A model generated the notes under the pieces. The model was not told the DNA's origin. It saw only the letters and a list, made by a program, of their open reading frames with translations, and made no database searches. A DNA stretch of 64,000 nt from Elainella sp. Prado103 (GTDB lineage: Bacteria; Cyanobacteriota; Cyanobacteriia; Elainellales; Elainellaceae), in NCBI GenBank assembly GCA_025454395.1, contig JALOOM010000002.1, forward strand, positions 1-64,000, in the 5' to 3' direction. Positions 1 to 8,730 of the stretch are shown here, in pieces (position 1 is the stretch's first letter; each line of letters starts with the position of its first letter). The position numbers and the translations under genes are program-made.

Positions 1-1
1 C

Positions 2-130
2 GGATCAATCGACCTCAAACACTCAATGATTGATCTTGAACAGTCAATGATTGACCTCAAACACTCAACCGTTGACCTCAAAAAATGAACGATCGAGCTA
101 AAAGACAGAACAATTGCTCTTGAACAGTCA
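2..130 (+). repeat. 21-bp in-frame tandem repeat (heptad coding)
   Basis: About six 21-bp units, the first four clean and the last two degenerate, each encode one heptad. Unit length is a multiple of three, so unit gain or loss would keep the frame. Confidence 0.75.
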
Positions 131-241
131 ACTCTGGGATTTTGGATAGCATCGATCGAGCTAGAAAAGAGCTTCATCGCCTTAAAATACTGGGCTACGC
201 GCTGCTATGAAATGATTGGCTGGGATAGGGACAAAACTTAA
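2..241 (+). pseudogene. C-terminal tail of a heptad-repeat protein, interrupted by an in-frame TGA
   Basis: One frame is open from the left edge and encodes seven-residue repeats of the form S-M-I-D-L-K-H. It reaches TGA at 86-88. The same frame then continues the same heptads (T-I-E-L-K-D, R-T-I-A-L-E-Q), changes into a non-repeat tail ending W-D-R-D-K-T, and stops at TAA 239-241. The TGA falls exactly where the heptad expects serine (TCA), so a single C-to-G change would explain it. The 5' part lies outside the window. The regular spacing of I and L suggests a helical or coiled-coil stalk. I infer a recently broken gene; a sequencing error or a functional earlier stop is also possible. The parent family is not recognised. 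Confidence 0.6.
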
Positions 242-336
242 AGGATTGAACTCATCTGTGGCGAATTTCCAGCTCGAATATGCTAGAACAACGGTTGAAG
301 GCTGAACTTACCCTGTTTCCTGCTTAAAACCTGGTC

Positions 337-3300
337 ATGAACCAACGCTGGATCGATCGTCCGGTTTATCAAGCCAAAGTAGAGCAAGCGGTTGCTCAAT
401 TAGGCACTCAGTCCCATAACTTGCTGGTGTTCTACGGTAAATCCGGTATTGGCAAAACCGGACTCAAACATCGGCTGATGCAGATCTGGAGTGAGCGTCA
501 TGCCTGTGCCACAGTTAATGGTTCAGGGATTGAGCGACATCAGTTTCCGCCCGTTGAACAAGCCACCCTCGATCTACGGCGCAGTCTCGGCAAAGCGGAG
601 GTGAAATTACTCTGTTTTGATATTGCAGTAGCTTACTATTGGGCGATTGCTCATCCCTCAACTGCTTTTAACGCAACAGGTTTTTCTCAACTGGAGGGTG
701 TGACCGATCATGTCAGCACCTGGGCAGATCTGGTTAGTAGTTTGGCAAGTGATTTACAAAAAACAGTGCCCTATGTGGGAACAGCCAGTAAATTGTTGTG
801 GTTATTGCAGCGCTATTCTCAACCCTTGCTAGAGAGCTATCACCAAAATCATTGCGACCTCAGCCAAATCGAAGAAATCACCGATCCCTATGATCTGCTC
901 GATCGACTCCCCCCTTTGCTGGCATCTCAGCTAGCGTCCGTGTTGCAACAGCAGCATTGCCCCGCCATTGTGATGATTGATGGCTACGAAGGGTTGGTGA
1001 AGCCGCAGAATCCAGACTGGCTAGTTGATCTGATGCAGCATCCGAACCCTTGGCTGCTCTGGATTGTGTTTGCAGAGCGTCCGATCGATCGAATTCCGCT
1101 GGCTCAACAGATCGAGATGCAGCCGCTCACAGAAGCCGAGAGTTTAGGCTGGCTGCAAGCAATGGGTATTGAAGAGGTAACGTTACGATCGACATTAGCC
1201 GACCTTTGTGCTGGATCACCGCTGCATCTCAATACCTGTCGGGAAATTTGCGAAAAAATTGCACCCCGTCTGCCTCAATTTGAGGATTTTGCAGACACAG
1301 CCCAGCAACTTTTTAATCAATACCTGACCCTGAGCGGAGAAGCAATACAGTATGCGTTTGAGCTGCTGGCTTGGGTGCGGGTTTGGGATCCGGCGCTGCT
1401 CATGGACTTGCTGACCGAATTTCATCCGCAACAGGCGACGCAGGCAGAAGCATTGGCAGCCCATCTCACTGCCAGTCCCTATGTGGAATCCATCCAACCT
1501 GGACGATGGCAACTGAACCCGTTAGTGCAGCGTATCCTGCAATCGCAGCAGCAGCCCACCACGCGAAAAAATCAGCAAATCTGGCTCTATCACTACTACC
1601 AAGCAGCCTGTCAGAGCGCGATCGAGCAACAGCAGATCCAAGTTGCGATGCAAGTGATGGAAGAAGCACTCTATCACGCTGAGGGAGCAGGATTGCTGGC
1701 AGAAGCAGTCGATTGGACAGTGACAATGCTGTCCGGCTGGTTCCGACATCAGCAAGAGCGAGCCGATATTCTTGTGGCTTTAGCCGATCAGCCGATCGAC
1801 CCATTGCAGCAGGCTCAAGTGAATAGTCTGTTAGGGCGACTCTGGAAGGAATTGGGACAGGGCGATCGAGCCATTCCTGTTCTTGAACAGGCTAGAGCGC
1901 AGTGGCAAAGTTTGCAGATGCAGGAAAGTTTGGCAGCGGCAGCAGTCGAGTTTGACTTGGCAGAGGTGTATCTCAGTGTTGATCGCGTGTTTGATGCGGG
2001 TAAGGCGGCCGATTGGGCTTTGTCCTATCGCCAAAACCAGCCTGATGTTCCTGCGCTAGACATTGCTGACTGTTTTGATCAGCAGTCTCGTATCGCTGCG
2101 GCTCAGGGCAACTACCGAGAAGCTATGCGGTGGAACCAGGAGGCGCTGAAGCAGTATGAATCTATTCCTACCCTTCCTGCGGTGAAGCTGGCAGAACATT
2201 GTCTGATCACAGCCGAACTCTATCTGCAAAGCGGTGCCGATTTGGGTCAAGCAGCCCAATTTTGTCTAACCGCTCTAGAAAAACTAGACGCAGCAGCCAT
2301 TACCACAGCCGCTAGCGACCATCCCTTGACCATTACAGCCCATGGTCTACTGGGCAATATCTACGAAAAGTGGGGAGCCAAAAAGTGGCAATCCGCCTTT
2401 GATCACTATCAGCAAGCGCTGCACCTCTCAGAAACCCTACTTGACCTCAGCCATCCCCAAACGCTCCTTTATCTCCGCTTTTTAGCCCGCCTCAGCCGCA
2501 AAATGAGCAATGAAACCGCTGCTCAAGGCTTTATTGAGCGACTCAATGCCCAAATTGCCGTAGGAGAAGGGCAGGAAACCGTTGAAACCGCTGCTGCTTT
2601 AAGCCGAATTGGCTATGCACTCTACCTGAAGGGTGAATATGGTAAAGCAGAACCGCTGTGGCTCTGGGCATTAAGGATTCGTCGATCGCAATTAGGGCAA
2701 GACCATCCCGACACCGCCCCCAGTCTCAACAATTTGGCAGAGTTGTACCAGTCGCAAGGGCGCTATGGTGAAGCAGAACCGCTCCTTCTCCAAGCCCTCG
2801 ACATCAGACGAACCCAATTAGGGCAAGACCATCCCGACACCGCCACCAGTCTGAACAATTTGGCAGGGTTGTACAAGTCGCAAGGGCGCTATGGAGAAGC
2901 AGAACCGCTGTATGTGCAAGCCCTCGACATCATTCGATCGCAATTAGGGCAAGCGCATCCATACACCGCCACCAGTCTGAACAATTTGGCAGAGTTATAT
3001 CTGTCGCAAGGGCGTTACAGTGAAACAGAGCCGCTGTATGTGCAAGCCCTCGACATCAATCGATCGCAATTAGGGCAAGACCATCCCGACACCGCCCTCA
3101 GTCTGAACAATTTGGCAGGGTTGTACAAGTCGCAAGAGCGCTATGGTGAAGCAGAACCGCTCTATTTGCAAGCGCTGACCATTCTTGTGCAGAAATTGGG
3201 AGTCGATCACCCCAACACAAAAACCGCTTGGCAAAATTTCTTGTACTGCCTCCAACAAGCCATCGCCACCGGACAGTCCGATCGACTGAGCGATCACCCG

Positions 3301-3351
3301 ATCACTCAAGATCTCCTCAAGCAACTCACCACCGAAGAGCAGCAGGCATAG
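337..3351 (+). CDS. P-loop NTPase with C-terminal TPR (kinesin-light-chain type) repeats
   Basis: This 1004-residue protein starts with a P-loop, GKSGIGKT at residues 34-41, followed by a Walker-B-like strand (IVMIDGYEG, about residues 209-217). The arrangement is that of a STAND/AAA-like signalling ATPase. The middle, about 430-760, is helical and TPR-like. The C-terminus has five 42-residue TPRs with the motif LGQDHPDTA-SLNNLA-LY-SQGRYGEAEPL. There is no signal peptide or membrane segment, and no N-terminal effector domain is visible ahead of the P-loop. Known STAND proteins use the repeat region to sense a ligand and the NTPase as a switch; that role here is inference. The ATG at 337 has no clear Shine-Dalgarno sequence. 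The gene stands alone on the plus strand. Confidence 0.88.
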   Translation: MNQRWIDRPVYQAKVEQAVAQLGTQSHNLLVFYGKSGIGKTGLKHRLMQIWSERHACATVNGSGIERHQFPPVEQATLDLRRSLGKAEVKLLCFDIAVAYYWAIAHPSTAFNATGFSQLEGVTDHVSTWADLVSSLASDLQKTVPYVGTASKLLWLLQRYSQPLLESYHQNHCDLSQIEEITDPYDLLDRLPPLLASQLASVLQQQHCPAIVMIDGYEGLVKPQNPDWLVDLMQHPNPWLLWIVFAERPIDRIPLAQQIEMQPLTEAESLGWLQAMGIEEVTLRSTLADLCAGSPLHLNTCREICEKIAPRLPQFEDFADTAQQLFNQYLTLSGEAIQYAFELLAWVRVWDPALLMDLLTEFHPQQATQAEALAAHLTASPYVESIQPGRWQLNPLVQRILQSQQQPTTRKNQQIWLYHYYQAACQSAIEQQQIQVAMQVMEEALYHAEGAGLLAEAVDWTVTMLSGWFRHQQERADILVALADQPIDPLQQAQVNSLLGRLWKELGQGDRAIPVLEQARAQWQSLQMQESLAAAAVEFDLAEVYLSVDRVFDAGKAADWALSYRQNQPDVPALDIADCFDQQSRIAAAQGNYREAMRWNQEALKQYESIPTLPAVKLAEHCLITAELYLQSGADLGQAAQFCLTALEKLDAAAITTAASDHPLTITAHGLLGNIYEKWGAKKWQSAFDHYQQALHLSETLLDLSHPQTLLYLRFLARLSRKMSNETAAQGFIERLNAQIAVGEGQETVETAAALSRIGYALYLKGEYGKAEPLWLWALRIRRSQLGQDHPDTAPSLNNLAELYQSQGRYGEAEPLLLQALDIRRTQLGQDHPDTATSLNNLAGLYKSQGRYGEAEPLYVQALDIIRSQLGQAHPYTATSLNNLAELYLSQGRYSETEPLYVQALDINRSQLGQDHPDTALSLNNLAGLYKSQERYGEAEPLYLQALTILVQKLGVDHPNTKTAWQNFLYCLQQAIATGQSDRLSDHPITQDLLKQLTTEEQQA
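2632..3261 (+). repeat. 126-bp tandem repeat encoding five TPR units
   Basis: Units at 2632, 2758, 2884, 3010 and 3136 are each 126 bp, equal to 42 codons. The inner copies are nearly identical at DNA level, including silent positions, which points to recent duplication or gene conversion inside the gene. Confidence 0.85.
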
Positions 3352-3499
3352 GGCAATTGTATAGACTCAGATGCGCTGCTGTAGCAGTAGTCCCGATCAG
3401 GAGGACATGGCAAAGGCTAGAGCCAACCAGAGACTTCAGCCCCTTGCCTAACCTCAACCATGAAGACGATCAAACGCATGGGAAACCACTTTAGCTGGA

Positions 3500-4225
3500 T
3501 TAGCCCCGACAACGTCCCCTTGCCCATCCCCACTCTTCAGCACCCACTGAAACTTCAGAACCAGGCTGCACATTGCCACCCGACAGATCAACCAAAGTCA
3601 CCTTAGTTGCACTCTGGAACGCCCCTCGATAAATTGGCTGTCCTTGGGCATTCGTTCCACTGCTGGTTAGCGTTGAGGTCTGCGGCGGTTGACCCGATCG
3701 CTGCCAGCGAATCAGCGTAAACTGACCACCAGTATGCTCAGCCGTATAAGCCCAACCATTATTCATAGTGCCATCACAGAAAAGCGCTTGGGGAACAGGG
3801 GGCGCAGGCGACGGTACATTTCCACCCGTCGAGAGGCCGCAGGTTCCCGTAGAAGTGCCCCACTCTTCAACACTGACCGAAATCTCTGAACCTGAATTAA
3901 CATTGCCACCCGATAGATCGATCAGAGTCACTGCGGTAGCGGCTTGAAACGCCCCAGTATAAATCGGTTGCCCTTGAGGATTGGTACTGCTGAAGGTCAG
4001 CGTTGTGGTTTGTGGCGGTTGACCCGATCGCTGCCAACGAATTTGGGTAAAGCGTCCATCCAAAAACTCGGCCGTGTACGCCCAACCATTGCTCATGCTG
4101 CCATTACAGAAAAACTGCTGAGCCGCACTGGCAGACTGTTGACCAGCCAGCGGTAACCCAAGCGTCATGAACCCAGTAACCAAAGCCATGGTGTAGCCTT
4201 GCAGCTTCCTCAAACCGATATTCAT
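3500..4225 (-). CDS. Secreted protein with two copies of an unnamed ~90-residue two-cysteine domain
   Basis: Residues 1 to about 36 form a signal peptide ending ASAA before the mature QQFFC. The rest is a tandem duplication. Copy 1 spans about residues 37-131 and copy 2 about 146-240, joined by a short Pro/Gly linker. Both share NGWAYTAE, IRWQRSGQPPQT, TNPQGQPIY/TNAQGQPIY, LIDLSGGNV/LVDLSGGNV and EEWG. Each copy has one cysteine near its start and one near its end, so each could close its own disulfide in the periplasm or outside the cell. I do not recognise the family and assign no function. Convergent to the TPR ATPase gene and monocistronic. Confidence 0.82.
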   Translation of the reverse strand: MNIGLRKLQGYTMALVTGFMTLGLPLAGQQSASAAQQFFCNGSMSNGWAYTAEFLDGRFTQIRWQRSGQPPQTTTLTFSSTNPQGQPIYTGAFQAATAVTLIDLSGGNVNSGSEISVSVEEWGTSTGTCGLSTGGNVPSPAPPVPQALFCDGTMNNGWAYTAEHTGGQFTLIRWQRSGQPPQTSTLTSSGTNAQGQPIYRGAFQSATKVTLVDLSGGNVQPGSEVSVGAEEWGWARGRCRG

Positions 4226-4506
4226 TACTTTTTTCGCTTTTTACTAAATCGAATTCAGATTGATGTTGACTATAAATATACGCAGCAAATCTATGAAAGT
4301 AATAGGATGCGAACGGTAGGAGAAAAGAGCGATTAAGATCGATCAACCTCTTCCGGCAGTTTGGTCATTTCGCAGTGATCGCCACATCCACCCCCACCCC
4401 CCCGAATCATCCTATTCCTGTGCGGCATATCACCTCTTACTGCCAGAAATTAGCCGGAAATAGAGTGAAGGACTGAATTAACCCCTCGTGAGAAAGCCCC
4501 CCAACG

Positions 4507-4923
4507 ATGGTAATGAATCCTGTTTGTGAATCACGGTTTGCATCTCTCAACTGCCAGATCACACCCGAACTGACCGCTGAACTGACCGCCGAACTGACCG
4601 CCGAACTGACCGCCGAAAAACTGCTCGCCTTCGACTGGCGTGAACTCACCGTGCTGGGTATCTCCTGGGAAGAAGCCCGCTCGATCGCCACCAAGCTGAT
4701 CGCCAAACGTCTCATGCTGATCTACTGGAAACGGCTGATCGGAGCCGGGGTGCCGATCGTGGAAGCTCGCCGGATCGCCCGCGCCATTGCCAAATTTGAC
4801 ACTGCCCAAATCCCCCCCACTTCACACCAGCAAGCCTTGCTGCAACGCTATTGTCCTGCCGTCTGTCGGGCTGCCCTCTGGCGAGTCGAGATGCTGCTGG
4901 GATCGCGCAGATCTATGCCGTAG
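4507..4923 (+). CDS. Small orphan protein with an ELTA tetrapeptide repeat
   Basis: The 138-residue reading frame starts ATG-GTA-ATG, so M1 or M3 could be used. Residues about 21-36 are four ELTA units encoded by a 12-bp tandem repeat. The remainder is predicted helical and Arg/Leu/Ala-rich (EARSIATKLIAKR, EARRIARAIAKF), resembling a small helical bundle. There is no transmembrane segment or signal peptide. I do not recognise a family. The stop codon sits in a 14-bp tandem duplication. Upstream is 280 bp without a gene, including a C-rich tract near 4388-4403. The call rests on amino-acid composition and an open frame only, so moderate confidence. Confidence 0.5.
   Translation: MVMNPVCESRFASLNCQITPELTAELTAELTAELTAEKLLAFDWRELTVLGISWEEARSIATKLIAKRLMLIYWKRLIGAGVPIVEARRIARAIAKFDTAQIPPTSHQQALLQRYCPAVCRAALWRVEMLLGSRRSMP
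4567..4617 (+). repeat. 12-bp in-frame tandem repeat (ELTA)
   Basis: Four units of GAACTGACCGCC (first ends CT) at 4567, 4579, 4591 and 4603, plus the start of a fifth. Confidence 0.85.
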
Positions 4924-4948
4924 ACAAGTTTCCGTAGACAAGTTTCCG
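4918..4948 (+). repeat. 14-bp tandem duplication containing the stop codon
   Basis: CCGTAGACAAGTTT occurs at 4918-4931 and again at 4932-4945, followed by CCG. The first copy contains the TAG stop of the preceding reading frame. Confidence 0.85.
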
Positions 4949-5070
4949 TTATTGGGATGTTAATGAGTTGGAGCCAAAACACAGCTTTTTTGAAACTATT
5001 AAAATGATTCAATCCCGTTGTCAGTTCTATAACTACGAAAAGCGAAGAACCCAACCACGGAGTCTAACCC

Positions 5071-5307
5071 ATGCAAATCACGATCAACCTTCCCGATGCC
5101 CTGCAAATTAGTGAAGCAGATCTCCGTACCGAACTAGCGATCTCACTGTTTCAGCAAGAACGTATTACCCTCGGTACCGCCAGTCAACTCGCTGGCTTGC
5201 ATCAAATTGAGTTTCAGAAATTAATTGCCAGTCGCGGCATTTGTGTTCACTATGATATTGAAGATTTAGAGCAAGACCTAAAAAGCCTGCGCGAGGAAGG
5301 TTGGTAA
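5071..5307 (+). CDS. UPF0175 family antitoxin-like protein
   Basis: This 78-residue protein begins with a beta strand (MQITINLPDAL), followed by LRTELAISLFQQERITLGTA and a helix-turn-helix-like segment. This is the usual layout of UPF0175 proteins, which in cyanobacteria and archaea sit next to DUF3368 PIN proteins as presumed antitoxins. A GGAG lies upstream of the ATG. Its TAA stop overlaps the ATG of the next gene by one base (TAATG at 5305-5309), implying translational coupling and a fixed antitoxin-first order. The C-terminus is acidic, as expected for a tail contacting a toxin. Antitoxin function is inferred from family and context. Confidence 0.85.
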   Translation: MQITINLPDALQISEADLRTELAISLFQQERITLGTASQLAGLHQIEFQKLIASRGICVHYDIEDLEQDLKSLREEGW

Positions 5308-5792
5308 TGCTCATTGTGAGCAACACTTCACCGATTAGCAATCTGATCATCATCGGTGAGATTGCTCTATTGCAGCAAATTTACCCCAAAGTTCTCATTC
5401 CTCCCACCGTACATTCAGAACTCACTCGTTTACAGGCTCTTCAACTCACGATAATCTCTTTGCTTGGGGCTGGTTGGCTGGAGATCAAGGCACCAACCAA
5501 TCTCCAACTTCTGGATACACTTAACCAGACGCTTGATCCAGGTGAAGCTGAAGCGATTGCCCTTGCGATCGAACTCAGTGCCGATCGACTGCTAATTGCC
5601 GAACGTCTGGGTAGAAGCGTTGCAGCAAGTTATGGACTGAAACTCAGAGGTCTTCTAGGTATTCTCATTAATGCTAAACAACAGGGACTTATCCCAGTTC
5701 TTAAACCAATTCTCGATCGGTTGATCAATCAAGCTGGCTTTCGAGTCAGTGAAATGCTCTACGATCGGACGCTGCAAGAAGTGAGAGAGTAA
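5307..5792 (+). CDS. DUF3368 PIN-domain protein, toxin partner with altered active site
   Basis: I start it at the ATG at 5307, which overlaps the UPF0175 stop; an in-frame TTG lies six bases earlier. The 161-residue product has the DUF3368 layout: N-terminal IVSNTSPISNL, the acidic helix motif LDPGEAEAIALA, and LLIAERLGR where PIN proteins of this group normally carry LL-D-ER-GR. PIN nucleases cut RNA using clustered Asp/Glu bound to Mg or Mn. Here the first Asp is Asn (common in this subfamily) and the Asp of the third motif is Ala. The protein may therefore be a weak or dead nuclease. It forms an operon with the UPF0175 gene. Confidence 0.85.
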   Translation: MLIVSNTSPISNLIIIGEIALLQQIYPKVLIPPTVHSELTRLQALQLTIISLLGAGWLEIKAPTNLQLLDTLNQTLDPGEAEAIALAIELSADRLLIAERLGRSVAASYGLKLRGLLGILINAKQQGLIPVLKPILDRLINQAGFRVSEMLYDRTLQEVRE

Positions 5793-5950
5793 AGCTCAGG
5801 CATTCTGTAAGCGCCAGCAACCCAACAAATCTTGCAGCAGCGGAATTGAGATTGTCGGTTGAGACACCAAATTTACTCACTGCCGCTGAACTTGGTCGAT
5901 AAGCGCTAAGATAGAGCCGATAGTGATTCGATCGATGCGAAAGAGCAAGT

Positions 5951-7468
5951 ATGACCGCGGCAACCCCTGCAAAGGCAACCAAGACTGAATACGAAGCCAT
6001 CATTGGTCTGGAAACCCACTGCCAGCTCAGCACGGAAACCAAAATCTTCTCGAATAGCTCGACGCAGTTTGGCTCCGATCCCAACACCCATATCGATCCA
6101 GTCTGTATGGGATTGCCCGGAACCCTGCCGGTGCTCAACGAGAAAGTGTTGGAATATGCGGTGAAAGCAGGACTGGCTCTGAATTGCCGCATTGCCCCTT
6201 ACAGCAAGTTCGATCGTAAACAATATTTCTATCCGGATCTGCCGAAAAACTATCAGATCTCCCAGTATGACTTGCCGATCGCCGAACAGGGCTGGCTGGA
6301 AATCGAACTCACCGACGACAAGGGCAAACCCCTGCTGGATGAATCTGGCAAAGCTCGCACCAAAACGATCGGCATCACCCGACTGCACATGGAGGAAGAT
6401 GCGGGCAAGCTGGTTCATGCAGGTAGCGATCGGTTAGCTGGTTCCACCTATTCACTGGTGGACTACAACCGGGCCGGTGTGCCGCTGGTGGAAATTGTCT
6501 CTGAGCCGGATCTGCGCAGCGGTCAGGAGGCAGCCGAATATGCCCAAGAGCTGCGGCGGATCATGCGCTACCTCGGTGTCAGCGACGGCAACATGCAGGA
6601 AGGATCGCTGCGCTGCGATGTCAACATTTCTGTGCGTCCGGTGGGCAGCAACAAGTTTGGCACCAAGGTGGAGATCAAAAACATGAACTCCTTCAGCGCT
6701 ATTCAGAAAGCGATCGACTACGAAATCACCCGCCAGATTGCAGCGATCGAGTCGGGCGAACGGATCATTCAAGAAACCCGGTTGTGGGATGAGTCCAGCC
6801 AGCGTACCTTTACAATGCGAGTCAAAGAAGGCTCCAGCGACTACCGCTATTTCCCAGAGCCAGATTTAGGCCCGATCGAAGTCTCCTCCGATCAACTGAC
6901 CACCTGGAAAAGCGAACTGCCAGAACTGCCCGCCGCTAAGCGCCACCGCTACGAAACTGAGCTGGGGCTGTCGGCCTACGATGCCCGCGTGCTGACGGAC
7001 GATCGCACCATGGCAGAATACTTCGAAGCTGTGATCGCCGCCGGAGGTAGCGCCAAACCTGCCGCCAACTGGATCATGGGCGACATCAGCGCCTACTTAA
7101 ACAACGAGAAGCAGAGCATTGCCGATATTCCTCTGAAGCCCGACTCGCTGGCAGAGTTGATTAAGCTGATTGAAGCCAACACGATCAGCAACAAGATCGC
7201 CAAAGATGTGCTGCCAGAACTGCTGAGTCAGGGTGGATCAGCAAAGGCATTGATCGAAAAACGCGGTCTGTTGCAGATTTCAGATCCGAAGGTGATCGAA
7301 GCGGCGATCGATCAGGTAATTGCCGCCAACCCCAGCGAGTTGGAAAAATATCGCGGCGGTAAGAAAAACCTGCTGGGCTTCTTCGTTGGACAGGTGATGA
7401 AGGCAACCGGCGGCAAGGCCGATCCGAAACTGACCAACCAGTTGCTCCAGAAAAAGCTAGAGGGCTAA
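5951..7468 (+). CDS. gatB: Asp/Glu-tRNA amidotransferase subunit B
   Basis: GatB of the GatCAB complex converts Glu-tRNA(Gln) to Gln-tRNA(Gln), and where needed Asp-tRNA(Asn) to Asn-tRNA(Asn), in the cytoplasm. It is essential where a direct GlnRS is missing, as in cyanobacteria. The 505-residue length is normal. The N-terminal catalytic cradle shows [26 protein letters not shown] and [15 protein letters not shown]. The C-terminal helical YqeY-like tail ends [16 protein letters not shown]. gatA and gatC are not in the window, so the subunits are dispersed, as is usual in cyanobacteria. Its stop overlaps the stop region of the convergent SnoaL-like gene by four bases. Confidence 0.97.
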   Translation: MTAATPAKATKTEYEAIIGLETHCQLSTETKIFSNSSTQFGSDPNTHIDPVCMGLPGTLPVLNEKVLEYAVKAGLALNCRIAPYSKFDRKQYFYPDLPKNYQISQYDLPIAEQGWLEIELTDDKGKPLLDESGKARTKTIGITRLHMEEDAGKLVHAGSDRLAGSTYSLVDYNRAGVPLVEIVSEPDLRSGQEAAEYAQELRRIMRYLGVSDGNMQEGSLRCDVNISVRPVGSNKFGTKVEIKNMNSFSAIQKAIDYEITRQIAAIESGERIIQETRLWDESSQRTFTMRVKEGSSDYRYFPEPDLGPIEVSSDQLTTWKSELPELPAAKRHRYETELGLSAYDARVLTDDRTMAEYFEAVIAAGGSAKPAANWIMGDISAYLNNEKQSIADIPLKPDSLAELIKLIEANTISNKIAKDVLPELLSQGGSAKALIEKRGLLQISDPKVIEAAIDQVIAANPSELEKYRGGKKNLLGFFVGQVMKATGGKADPKLTNQLLQKKLEG

Positions 7469-7824
7469 AGTGTTTTTAGATCATCTGAAAATGCCCATCT
7501 TTCTGCTATTTTGTCATCCTTGAATTTCACCATCGCAATACCCGCACTCACAGGTTGTCCACCGATATGGATGATAGTCCGAAAGCACAATACATTATCT
7601 TCAAACACCATCTCGCCAAGCTCAATGGTCATATCCAATTCAGCAAACTTCCTAAATATCTCTTTCAATCCGTTTTTATCGGATGACCCGCCAAAGTGAG
7701 TGCTGTGATTGACGAAATCCTTAGAAACATGTTCATCAATCCACTGATCTACGGCAACCATGTTTCTTTCATTGAAATATTGAAATAAGCGTCGATCATT
7801 TTCCTTTGCTGCTGTTGCGTCCAT
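7465..7824 (-). CDS. SnoaL-like (NTF2-fold) protein
   Basis: This 119-residue protein has the small alpha+beta cone fold pattern of SnoaL-like ester cyclases: an N-terminal helix, [17 protein letters not shown], a central helix ([25 protein letters not shown]) and a closing strand with [22 protein letters not shown]. Members may be cyclases, hydrolases, or ligand-binding proteins without catalysis, so I give no reaction. A GGAG seven bases ahead of the ATG supports the start. It overlaps the end of gatB by four bases in convergent orientation. No neighbour suggests a polyketide pathway. Confidence 0.8.
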   Translation of the reverse strand: MDATAAKENDRRLFQYFNERNMVAVDQWIDEHVSKDFVNHSTHFGGSSDKNGLKEIFRKFAELDMTIELGEMVFEDNVLCFRTIIHIGGQPVSAGIAMVKFKDDKIAERWAFSDDLKTL

Positions 7825-7939
7825 TGTAGGCTCCTAATTCAAGCGGCTAGCCAACGTTGTTGTTCACTAAGCTTGCTCACCAAGGATGAACGATCGCCTC
7901 TTCCCAATCGATCGGCAATTATCCCCTATAGACTGAGCC

Positions 7940-8497
7940 TCAAACCGACTGCTGAGCTTCTGTCGGAGCTGATTCTGCCGGTTTTGCCGTAACACCCAAG
8001 CGAATTTCGGTGCAGAACGCCGCCAGCTCAAACCCGCCCGACCGCTTCACGATGCTGGTTCTCATGCGGAAATTGGGGCTGGCAAACCAGAGACGCTCTT
8101 CGGCGTAGAGTTCTGGTGTTTCGGTGATCAGGGTCAGCACTTCATCCGCGCCCAAGCTGTAGCGTCCAACGGTAGACTGACCGGATTGCTGGCTGATCAA
8201 GTGCCCCTGATTAGGCTGATCCGGCTCGGACACCACCACGAGAATGCTGCTGCCGGTTTGAGTTTTGGGGTTGCGATCGATGACGCTACTCCAGGTAATT
8301 TTCAGACCGCTGACCGCCTGAGCCGGATCGAGCCCAGACTGCTGGCAAAGCTGTCCCACGATTGGATCGCTCTTCTCCAGGAGCGTCATCATCAGTTCGG
8401 TCTTGGCGCTCTCGGACTGATTTTGTAGGAGCTGGTGGCTGGTGCGTTGAGAAAGCCACTTGCCAGCGCTTTGCTCAAAAAAGGCTTGGATATTCAT
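7940..8497 (-). CDS. cpcS: CpcS/CpeS-type phycobilin lyase
   Basis: CpcS/CpeS lyases attach phycocyanobilin or phycoerythrobilin to the cysteine-82-type site of phycobiliprotein subunits. They are ten-stranded lipocalin-like barrels. The N-terminus, MNIQAFFEQSAGKWLSQRTSH, is the family signature. Other family features are GLKITWSSVIDRN, EERLWFASPNFRMRTSIV and a closing FELAAFCTEIRLG. The 185-residue length fits. The exact subgroup (CpcS, CpcU or CpeS) cannot be told by eye, so the symbol is provisional. It is away from phycobiliprotein genes, which is common for lyases. A C-terminal tail rich in Pro, Ala and Glu follows the barrel. Confidence 0.85.
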   Translation of the reverse strand: MNIQAFFEQSAGKWLSQRTSHQLLQNQSESAKTELMMTLLEKSDPIVGQLCQQSGLDPAQAVSGLKITWSSVIDRNPKTQTGSSILVVVSEPDQPNQGHLISQQSGQSTVGRYSLGADEVLTLITETPELYAEERLWFASPNFRMRTSIVKRSGGFELAAFCTEIRLGVTAKPAESAPTEAQQSV

Positions 8498-8730
8498 GAA
8501 GACAGTCGATCGAGTATACCTGCCCTTAATTTTAAGCTAAGTAGGAATGATCTGACGGATGAAACCAGATTCCCGCTGGGCGAAGCACCCCCCATATTTC
8601 ACCCATCACCCAATCCAGTCATAGGACACCGCCGTTGTCACAGTTCTAATCCCCTTTGCTAGGCTAGACTAAGTTCACTCGCACACCATTCCTGCCTAGA
8701 ATTCACTCTACATAACCCTGACTCTCAACC

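Noticed and set aside
3399-3451. AGGAGG followed by ATG and a 14-codon frame (MAKARANQRLQPLA)
   Set aside because: Spacing from AGGAGG to ATG is only two bases and the peptide has no supporting context.
4377-4420. C-rich run before the ELTA-repeat gene as a possible G-quadruplex on the minus strand
   Set aside because: The runs are uneven and separated irregularly; too weak to call.
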